Below, one piece after another: positions 20,108 to 27,400 of a DNA stretch of 64,000 bases. Source of the stretch: an uncultured Sediminibacterium sp. GTDB taxonomy: Bacteria; Bacteroidota; Bacteroidia; Chitinophagales; Chitinophagaceae. The DNA lies in assembly GCA_937911175.1 (NCBI GenBank), contig CALDSE010000012.1, positions 1-64,000 of the forward strand, given 5' to 3'. The notes under the pieces are model-generated. The model was not told where the DNA came from. It searched no databases and was given only the letters and a program-made list of their open reading frames with translations. Position 1 is the first letter of the stretch, and the number at the start of each line of letters is the position of its first letter. The translations under genes were made by a program, and so were the position numbers.

Positions 20108-20182
20108 TGGGGGCACACGGGTTCGAACCGCGGACCCTCTGCTTGTAAGGCAGATGCTCTAAACCAACTGAGCTATGCCCCC
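20108..20182 (-). tRNA. tRNA-Val (anticodon TAC)
   Basis: Reverse complement GGGGGCATAGCTCAGTTGGTTTAGAGCATCTGCCTTACAAGCAGAGGGTCCGCGGTTCGAACCCGTGTGCCCCCA folds as a cloverleaf; anticodon loop CTTACAA. Confidence 0.95.
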
Positions 20183-20237
20183 TTTTGAGGACTGCAAAAA
20201 TAAGGTTCAGGAGGGAAATACCCAAAAAAAAGGTGAT

Positions 20238-20528
20238 TTAATTTAATTGTACGGCAGGAAGCCTAGTAGATTGACTATCATATACAAAAAGCTCTACTAT
20301 TTCGTAGTTCCAGTACTTACTTAAAGGCGATTTATCTAAGTAATCTTTGACTTCTTTTTTAGTATTGGCATTAATGGTAATCCATGAATTTTGTACTTCC
20401 ATACTTACCGCATAGCTATCAATGATACCCTTATTCAATAAATAATTTATATAAGTACGATGCGGTGGCACTAAAGACATAAAGTCCTCATCCATTTCAA
20501 AAGATATAATAGCTTGGAATTTTTTCAT
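20238..20528 (-). CDS. Small hypothetical protein, possibly YCII/muconolactone-isomerase-like ferredoxin fold
   Basis: 96 aa beginning MKKFQAIISFEMDEDFMSLVPPHRTYINYLLNKGIIDSYAVS. Fold guess by pattern only. Confidence 0.55.
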   Translation of the reverse strand: MKKFQAIISFEMDEDFMSLVPPHRTYINYLLNKGIIDSYAVSMEVQNSWITINANTKKEVKDYLDKSPLSKYWNYEIVELFVYDSQSTRLPAVQLN

Positions 20529-20581
20529 GGTTTATACACTTACATGAAGGTACACTAAGTATTGAAAAATAAAAATGATTT

Positions 20582-21646
20582 TTAGGGGATACGATAATAA
20601 CCAATTCTTCCACCCCCTCCTGCTAAAAATACAGCCTTTGTATTAGGTTGTTTACGAACAACATGGAAGCTTTCAGTTGATATTAAATCCCAATTTTTGC
20701 CTTTGTTTTTTGAAATATCTACTCCAGAAGTTCCACAACTAATTAGTATAGTATTGGAGACATATTCAACACCTGATCTATATCCATTAGGAAAACCAAC
20801 AAACTCATCTATTTTCCAATAAGGTATTTTTTCAGACTGCCATTTTTTATTTGAATTTGGCTTTATAAATAATTTTAATCCCACAGCATTTTGTTTACGA
20901 CTGGTATCTTTCATAAAATCGCCTCCTACTATCATTATATTATTTCCATTGGGAGATATGGCCATACTATTGGCGCCCGTCGATGTTCCGCCTTGCAGGA
21001 TAGGAATTTCCATGGCTGCTCCATTTATCCATAATCTTGATCTGACTCCTCCTGAAACTAAAAAATCGTCTTTACTAAGTTGTGCAATATTAGAACCACT
21101 TGATGCAAAAAAAGCTTCGCCTTTTTCTAAAGGTGTTTTAAAATAACTAGAAGGAACTTCATTCCAATTTTCTCCTTTATCTACTGTGCTTAATAAAAAT
21201 ATATGATTACTAATTGGATCTCCTACTACTAACCCATTAGCTGCATCTTTAAAATGAATGGCATCTAAAAACATTAGCGTATCTGTATTCTCATAAACTT
21301 TATACCAAGAAGTTCCACCATCTTTTGTTTTTAATATGATAGCAGGTGCTGCAATAGCCACTATGATTACCTCTTTATCATCCCAGGCATGAATAGATCT
21401 AAAATCTCTGGACTCATAGCCTTTTACTTGCATCCATTCAAAATCGGCTCCACCATTTACCGATTTAGCAATACTTCCTTTAGATCCACTAGCCCAAATG
21501 GTATTTTGATTGGGCACAGCTAAACCTCTAATACTTACTCCTTTTTTCTGGCTAAGTATTTTTATGGAATTATTACCCGAATTTTGCGCAATGCTATTTT
21601 GACAAGAAATCAAAATTGCAAATAAAGCAATACAAGCTTTTTTCAT
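20582..21646 (-). CDS. Secreted YCF48/BNR-like beta-propeller protein
   Basis: Signal peptide; repeats such as GVSIRGLAVPNQNTIWASGSKGSIAKSVNGGADFEW and IILKTKDGGTSWYKVY. Confidence 0.75.
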   Translation of the reverse strand: MKKACIALFAILISCQNSIAQNSGNNSIKILSQKKGVSIRGLAVPNQNTIWASGSKGSIAKSVNGGADFEWMQVKGYESRDFRSIHAWDDKEVIIVAIAAPAIILKTKDGGTSWYKVYENTDTLMFLDAIHFKDAANGLVVGDPISNHIFLLSTVDKGENWNEVPSSYFKTPLEKGEAFFASSGSNIAQLSKDDFLVSGGVRSRLWINGAAMEIPILQGGTSTGANSMAISPNGNNIMIVGGDFMKDTSRKQNAVGLKLFIKPNSNKKWQSEKIPYWKIDEFVGFPNGYRSGVEYVSNTILISCGTSGVDISKNKGKNWDLISTESFHVVRKQPNTKAVFLAGGGGRIGYYRIP

Positions 21647-21678
21647 TGGAATGTAATTTAATGACTTAAAGATACGAT

Positions 21679-22404
21679 ATGATACCTTATTGGATGAGTA
21701 GAACTCAATTAATGTTAGGAGACGAAAAGCTGGAAAAATTAATGAGCAAAAATGTATTGGTTATAGGACTTGGTGGCGTGGGAGGTATTTGTGCAGAAAT
21801 GATTGTGAGAGCCGGCATTGGAAAAATGACCATTGTAGATAATGACACAATTGATGCGAGCAATATTAATAGACAAATTCCAGCGCTTCATTCCACGATC
21901 AAAAAATCAAAAGCGCAAGTTTTGGCTGCTAGATTATTAGACATTAACCCCTTACTTGATTTAACGGTCTTGGAAGAATTTATGGAAACGGATAAAACCA
22001 TTGAATTAATTGAAAAAGAGCCCTGGGATTATGTGGTAGATTGTATTGATACTTTATCTGCTAAAGTAGATTTAATAAAAGGGTGTATAGATAGAAAATT
22101 AAATATTGTAAGTTCAATGGGTGCAGGTGGAAAGCAAGATCCTTCACAAATTAGAGTCACCGACTTATCTAAAACCTATGAATGTAATTTAGCTCGATAT
22201 GTAAGAAAGAGATTACAAGCACTAGGTATTAAAAAGGGCTTGAAAGTGGTGTTTAGTTCAGAAAAGCCAGACCAATCTCGTATTATTGAAACAGAGAATG
22301 CATATCCTAAGAAGTCCATTATTGGAACTTTGAGCTATATGCCTGCTATTTTTGGCTGTACGGTAGCCTCAGTTGTTATTAGAGATTTAATGGCAATAGA
22401 TTGA
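21679..22404 (+). CDS. tcdA: ThiF/E1-like tRNA threonylcarbamoyladenosine dehydratase
   Basis: VLVIGLGGVGGICAEMIVRAGIGKMTIVDNDTIDASNINRQIPALHSTIKKSKAQVLAARLLDINP. Confidence 0.87.
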   Translation: MIPYWMSRTQLMLGDEKLEKLMSKNVLVIGLGGVGGICAEMIVRAGIGKMTIVDNDTIDASNINRQIPALHSTIKKSKAQVLAARLLDINPLLDLTVLEEFMETDKTIELIEKEPWDYVVDCIDTLSAKVDLIKGCIDRKLNIVSSMGAGGKQDPSQIRVTDLSKTYECNLARYVRKRLQALGIKKGLKVVFSSEKPDQSRIIETENAYPKKSIIGTLSYMPAIFGCTVASVVIRDLMAID

Positions 22405-22445
22405 TTTATAGGCCCATTTTCTTTGAAATCAGGCTTATTTTTCAT

Positions 22446-22453
22446 TAAATTTG
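22446..22453 (+). promoter_or_regulatory. Putative -7 element (TAAATTTG) for tRNA-Arg
   Basis: TAnnTTTG match ending 18 nt upstream of the mature tRNA 5' end. Confidence 0.55.
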
Positions 22454-22471
22454 CAACCTAAGAAAACAAGC

Positions 22472-22548
22472 GGTTCGGTAGCTCAGCTGGATAGAGCGTC
22501 ATCCTTCTAAGATGAGGGCCATTGGTTCGAATCCAATCCGAATCACCA
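22472..22548 (+). tRNA. tRNA-Arg (anticodon TCT), CCA encoded
   Basis: GGTTCGGTAGCTCAGCTGGATAGAGCGTCATCCTTCTAAGATGAGGGCCATTGGTTCGAATCCAATCCGAATCACCA; anticodon stem TCATC/GATGA, loop CTTCTAA. Confidence 0.95.
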
Positions 22549-22554
22549 TAATTT

Positions 22555-22590
22555 AATAACTCATTGTAATTCAGTGAGTTATTTTTTTTA
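22555..22590 (+). terminator. Intrinsic terminator downstream of tRNA-Arg
   Basis: AATAACTCA...TGAGTTATT stem followed by a T-run. Confidence 0.8.
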
Positions 22591-22666
22591 TAAACACTCT
22601 TTAGAAACAGAAGATAGTATTGACTTATCTATGTCCTATTTAATTTAATTTTAGAAAAAATATCAA

Positions 22667-23419
22667 ATGAGAATAGGAATTTTATATTTATGCTTATTAT
22701 TAGTATGTGTAAATACAAAGGCACAAATTGGATCAGGTAGCAGCTCAAACCCAGAGATATCGGTGTTTATGTCTATCGACATGCCTATTACAATGGATAG
22801 GAATAATGTGATAGACAAATTTGGTAATAGAAGCCCTTACAATAACAATATTAAAGGAAGTCCTTTTTTAAATGACGAATGGCTAAATGGTACCATTTAT
22901 GGATTAGACCTCAAAAAAATGGCGCAGGTAAAAATTAGGTTAAATACGAATGGCAACGAAGTTCATTTTTTAGATATGAAAAATGTTGAATTGGTTGTAG
23001 ATAAGTCCAAGATTAAAAAAGTAGCTATGTTTGATGCGTTAAGTTCTGACTCCATTTATTTTGAAAATGGATTTACAGATACCAAAGCGGAACTCTCTAA
23101 CTCCACTTTAGTGCAAGTGTTAAATAAGGGGGAAGTGTTATTATTAAAAAAACATACGAATAATGTTGTAAAAAAAGATTCCTTATTTGGCGCTATCAAT
23201 GTATATTATTTTGCGCCTACGTTTGATTATTTTTTAAAAAATGAAAAGAACATTATTCAAAAACTAAAAAAATTTGATATAAATACATTGTCTGCTATAC
23301 TTCCCAATAAGGAAATAATTACTAATTACCTGACGCAGAAAAACAAAATAAAAACAGAAAAAGAAATTATTGAATTCTTGAACTTTTACAATTTAAATAA
23401 CAAAAAAATAAATAACTAA
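22667..23419 (+). CDS. Secreted hypothetical protein
   Basis: Signal peptide (MRIGILYLCLLLVCVNTKAQ); 250 aa; no family recognised. Confidence 0.7.
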   Translation: MRIGILYLCLLLVCVNTKAQIGSGSSSNPEISVFMSIDMPITMDRNNVIDKFGNRSPYNNNIKGSPFLNDEWLNGTIYGLDLKKMAQVKIRLNTNGNEVHFLDMKNVELVVDKSKIKKVAMFDALSSDSIYFENGFTDTKAELSNSTLVQVLNKGEVLLLKKHTNNVVKKDSLFGAINVYYFAPTFDYFLKNEKNIIQKLKKFDINTLSAILPNKEIITNYLTQKNKIKTEKEIIEFLNFYNLNNKKINN

Positions 23420-23434
23420 ACTAAAAAAATAAGC

Positions 23435-23866
23435 ATGAAAAAAATTATATTCTTATTCATATTGACTATTGTAGGAGCATCTTCTATTAAATTAAATGCG
23501 CAAACCAACGAAGTTAAACATAAAGTGGTTATTCAATTAAATACAGCCGATACGACTGCCTGGTCTTCTACCATTGGTAATATTAAAAATTTACAAAAGT
23601 TATGGCCAGGTAATCTGGTAGTAGAAGTAGTAATACATGGAAAAGCATTAGGTTTATTAGTAGCTGCTAAAACACATTTAGCCAATGAAGTCATTGAGTT
23701 ATCTAAAACCAATGTGCAGTTTTTAGCCTGCGAGAATTCAATGCGTAAGTATCATATAGATAAAAGTGAATTACTTACTATAGCAAATACTATTCCTTCA
23801 GGCGTTGCAGAAGTCATATTAAAACAAGAAGCAGGCTGGTCTTATTTAAAAGCGGGTGTCAATTAA
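23435..23866 (+). CDS. Secreted DsrE-like protein
   Basis: Signal peptide; HKVVIQLNTADTTAWSSTIGNIKNLQKLWPGNLVVEVVIHGKALGLL..VQFLACENSMRKYHI; DsrE/DsrF-like fold pattern. Confidence 0.8.
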   Translation: MKKIIFLFILTIVGASSIKLNAQTNEVKHKVVIQLNTADTTAWSSTIGNIKNLQKLWPGNLVVEVVIHGKALGLLVAAKTHLANEVIELSKTNVQFLACENSMRKYHIDKSELLTIANTIPSGVAEVILKQEAGWSYLKAGVN

Positions 23867-23887
23867 TATTGCTTTTAAAAATTTAGT

Positions 23888-24868
23888 ATGCTTCGACGTA
23901 TTTTTTATAGTTTATTCATTATAGGTTTATTGGTTTCTACCTATTATAGCTTCCGTAGAAATGCTACAGAACAAGAAACGACTATGCTATCTAGAATAGA
24001 AGGCATGGATACCTCTGCATGGGTAGGTTCCTCCCTTTATCAAATTCCTGTGGAAACCGAAAGTGGAAATCTAATTCGTTACGGTTATGAATTAATTGCA
24101 CATACTTCCAAATATTTAGGGCCAAAAGGAACGGTGCAACAAACCACCAATGGAATGAATTGCCAGAACTGTCATTTAGAAGCTGGTACTAAGCCCTGGG
24201 GATTAAATTATGGCTCGGTATATTCTACTTATCCAAAGTTTAGAGAAAGATCGGGTGGTTTAGAAACTATTTACAAAAGAGTGAATGATTGCATGGAGCG
24301 AAGTTTAAATGGAAAAGCATTAGATACCAACTCCAAAGAAATGAAAGCCATATTCGCTTATATCAAATGGTTGGGTAATGATGTAGCTAAAGGGAAAAAA
24401 GTCAGAGGATCGGGTATTGAAATATTACCCTATTTAAAAACTGCAGCAAGTATTACCGAAGGAAAAATTTCCTATGTACAAAATTGTCAAAGCTGTCATG
24501 GATCCAATGGTGAAGGTGTAATGGATAGTACCGGTAATATGTATTTATACCCTCCTGTATGGGGCAAGCATAGTTATAACGATGCTGCAGGTTTATTTCA
24601 ATTATCTAAACTCGCAGGCTTTATTAAAAATAATATGCCCAATGGAATTAATTATCATGCTCCTAGTTTAAGTAATCAAGATGCTTGGAATATAGCTGCT
24701 TATATTAATGCGCAACCAAGACCTTCCAAAGATAAATCCAAAGACTGGCCAATACTTGCCACAAAACCAGTCGACTATCCTTTTGGCCCTTATGCAGATA
24801 GCTTTTCAGAAAAGCAACATAAGTTTGGCCCCTTTGAACCCATTGCGTTGGCTAAGAAAAATAAATAG
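23888..24868 (+). CDS. Dihaem c-type cytochrome, TsdA-like (thiosulfate dehydrogenase family)
   Basis: Two CxxCH motifs (GMNCQNCHLEAGT; VQNCQSCHGSNGEG), CLEAGT-like context and signal/anchor; TsdA-like arrangement. Confidence 0.85.
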   Translation: MLRRIFYSLFIIGLLVSTYYSFRRNATEQETTMLSRIEGMDTSAWVGSSLYQIPVETESGNLIRYGYELIAHTSKYLGPKGTVQQTTNGMNCQNCHLEAGTKPWGLNYGSVYSTYPKFRERSGGLETIYKRVNDCMERSLNGKALDTNSKEMKAIFAYIKWLGNDVAKGKKVRGSGIEILPYLKTAASITEGKISYVQNCQSCHGSNGEGVMDSTGNMYLYPPVWGKHSYNDAAGLFQLSKLAGFIKNNMPNGINYHAPSLSNQDAWNIAAYINAQPRPSKDKSKDWPILATKPVDYPFGPYADSFSEKQHKFGPFEPIALAKKNK

Positions 24869-24920
24869 CCTACTTAATTTCTGCTGCCTTTATAAATAAT
24901 TTATTATAATTTTAATAAAT

Positions 24921-25907
24921 ATGTACTTATACAGTTTTATCAAATCTATTGGAAGGTTAACGCTTAAAACCTTTTCAGGTTTAAAGCAGTCCGAAAAATG
25001 GGCTAGGGCTTATTTACATACAGTAGAAGTAAAATTTGATGGAAAATTTGATCAAAAAACCATAGAGAAAACTGTAAAAAGATATAGCATTCAACAACAT
25101 TTTATCAACGATAGTTTTAGCAGTTTATATGGTCGTAATAATAATATAAATGAAAAGGAAAGAAATTTACTTTATTTTATAATGGCTTCAGTTTATGACG
25201 ATTTTTTTGACGATAAAACTTTAACCCTTGAACAGATAGACGCTATATTTTATCATCCAGAAGAATATAATGCAAAAACATTTTTTGAAAAAGTATTTAT
25301 TTATACGCATACTCGTTTATTAAACGATGTTGCAGATAGAACTCAATACTATAAAGACTTTGAAGAACTTCATATTGCCCAAAAAGATTCCTTAGAACAA
25401 TTCAATCCAAATGTGAGTGACGAGACTCTTTTATCTATTACTACTAGAAAAGGCGGCTACTCTTTACTTATGTGCAGACATTATTTAGATACCCCCTATC
25501 TTCCAGAAGCAGATGCTTGTTGGTATGCCTTAGGAGGTGTTATTCAACTCACCAACGATTTATATGATATATATAAAGACATGCAAGAAGGTATCATTAC
25601 ACTTGCTATAAGAGCTAAGCAGCATGAAACTATTTATGCACTATTCCATAAGCATGCACAGGCCTTAAATGAAAGTATAAGAAAACTTCCTGTAACGAGT
25701 ACCCGTAAAAGCGATATATCTATTATATTAAATGTAATTGCTGCTTTTGGTTATGTAGCTTTAGATAACCTTGCACGCTTACAAGGGAATAAGGCTTCTT
25801 TACCTGCATTTGAAACCTTGCCCAGAAAAGAATTGATCATTGATATGGAAAAAAATGCAAACCGATTCAAATTATTAAAGTTCACTTACCAAAATGCGGG
25901 CTTATAA
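24921..25907 (+). CDS. Class I isoprenoid-synthase-fold-like protein (squalene/phytoene-synthase-like motifs)
   Basis: All-helical composition; first Asp-rich motif VYDDFFDDK; second motif ALGGVIQLTNDLYDIYKDMQEGI, resembling squalene/phytoene synthase QLTNxxRDxxED. Confidence 0.65.
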   Translation: MYLYSFIKSIGRLTLKTFSGLKQSEKWARAYLHTVEVKFDGKFDQKTIEKTVKRYSIQQHFINDSFSSLYGRNNNINEKERNLLYFIMASVYDDFFDDKTLTLEQIDAIFYHPEEYNAKTFFEKVFIYTHTRLLNDVADRTQYYKDFEELHIAQKDSLEQFNPNVSDETLLSITTRKGGYSLLMCRHYLDTPYLPEADACWYALGGVIQLTNDLYDIYKDMQEGIITLAIRAKQHETIYALFHKHAQALNESIRKLPVTSTRKSDISIILNVIAAFGYVALDNLARLQGNKASLPAFETLPRKELIIDMEKNANRFKLLKFTYQNAGL

Positions 25908-25976
25908 AAGCAATAATGGTGGTTTGTTATACATCATTTATCTTTATTTAGATTGAACTACAATTATTGATACTCT

Positions 25977-26648
25977 ATGGAAATTAAAATGGAAACAAGT
26001 TGGAAAAATGCTTTGTCGGATTTATTCGATAAGCCCTATTTTAGCCAAATTGCCGACCATTTAAAAGCCGAAAAAGCATTAAAAACAACAATCTACCCTA
26101 GTGGTGGTCTTATTTTCAATGCATTTAGCTTAACCCCCTATGATAAAGTAAAAGTAATTATTTTAGGACAAGACCCCTATCATAATGCAAACCAAGCAAT
26201 GGGTTTAAGTTTTTCTGTGCCCGATGGAATTAAGCCACCCCCTTCTTTAGTGAATATATTTAAAGAACTACATAAAGATATTGGTATGCCTATTCCAATT
26301 ACAGGTAATTTAACTACTTGGGCTAAACAAGGGGTTCTATTATTAAATGCAGTACTAACGGTGAGGGCTAATGAACCTGCAAGCCATGCTAAAATTGGAT
26401 GGACTAAGTTTACGGACGATGTAATTCTATCACTTTCATCCCAAAAAACGGGCTTGGTTTTTATTTTATGGGGTAATTTCGCACAAGAAAAAATTAAACT
26501 CATAGACAGTTCCAAACATAAAATTTTAAAAGCAGCACACCCTTCCCCCTTTAGTGCTTATAATGGTTTTTTTGGTTGCAAGCATTTTAGTGCTGCCAAT
26601 GAGTACTTAGTAAAAAATAATATAGATCCCATTGACTGGGCCATTTAA
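25977..26648 (+). CDS. ung: Uracil-DNA glycosylase, family 1
   Basis: VIILGQDPYHNANQAMGLSFSVPDG; LKAAHPSPFSAYNGFFGCKHFSAAN. Confidence 0.95.
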   Translation: MEIKMETSWKNALSDLFDKPYFSQIADHLKAEKALKTTIYPSGGLIFNAFSLTPYDKVKVIILGQDPYHNANQAMGLSFSVPDGIKPPPSLVNIFKELHKDIGMPIPITGNLTTWAKQGVLLLNAVLTVRANEPASHAKIGWTKFTDDVILSLSSQKTGLVFILWGNFAQEKIKLIDSSKHKILKAAHPSPFSAYNGFFGCKHFSAANEYLVKNNIDPIDWAI

Positions 26649-26656
26649 ATAACGAT

Positions 26657-27400
26657 ATGAAATTGGTAAAGAATATTATTGCAAGAACATTAGCCATTTG
26701 GGCACTACTCGTATTTGCCTCTACTATGTTTATATTCTTATGGTTTTACTTACTGTGTTTTATATTTTCAGACCCCTTTAAAACAAGATACCATAGAAGA
26801 GTATCACAAATGTGGATGGGTTTGTTTTTATTTTTATCTGGTTGTTCTTTTAGGGTAAAAGGAAAAGAAGTTTTTAAAGGAATGCCCAATGCCGTTGTAG
26901 TATGTAATCATAATAGTTTAATTGATATACCCATAAGCACCCCTTTTTTACCAAGAGCCAATAAAACCATTGCTAAAAAAAGTTTTGTATATGTTCCTTT
27001 ATTTGGATGGATTTACCGATTTGCCACAGTGATTGTAGATAGAAAAGACCACAATAGTCGTAAAGAAAGTTTTGATAATATGGTGAAGGTGCTAAATAAT
27101 GGACTTGATATGTTAATATATCCAGAAGGTACTAGAAATAAAACCACGGAACCTTTAAAATCTTTTTACGATGGGGCTTTTAAATTATCGATTGAAACGC
27201 AAAAACCAATCATCCCCGTTGTTTTATTGAACACTAAAAAAATTCTTCCTGCAAGGCCTATCTTATACTTTACCCCTGGTAAAATAGATATGCATATACT
27301 TCCTGCTATTTTCCCACAAGGACATACTAAGGATAGCTTGAAGCAAGCCGTTTATGATGTAATGGCTAAATACTATTTAGAAAATAATGATAAAAACTAG
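26657..27400 (+). CDS. 1-acyl-sn-glycerol-3-phosphate acyltransferase (PlsC family)
   Basis: VVCNHNSLIDIPI (NHxxxxD), MLIYPEGTRNKT. Confidence 0.92.
   Translation: MKLVKNIIARTLAIWALLVFASTMFIFLWFYLLCFIFSDPFKTRYHRRVSQMWMGLFLFLSGCSFRVKGKEVFKGMPNAVVVCNHNSLIDIPISTPFLPRANKTIAKKSFVYVPLFGWIYRFATVIVDRKDHNSRKESFDNMVKVLNNGLDMLIYPEGTRNKTTEPLKSFYDGAFKLSIETQKPIIPVVLLNTKKILPARPILYFTPGKIDMHILPAIFPQGHTKDSLKQAVYDVMAKYYLENNDKN

Noticed and set aside
24708-24899. 63-aa plus-strand ORF overlapping the end of the cytochrome gene
   Set aside because: Out-of-frame overlap with the TsdA-like CDS; low-complexity translation with no support.
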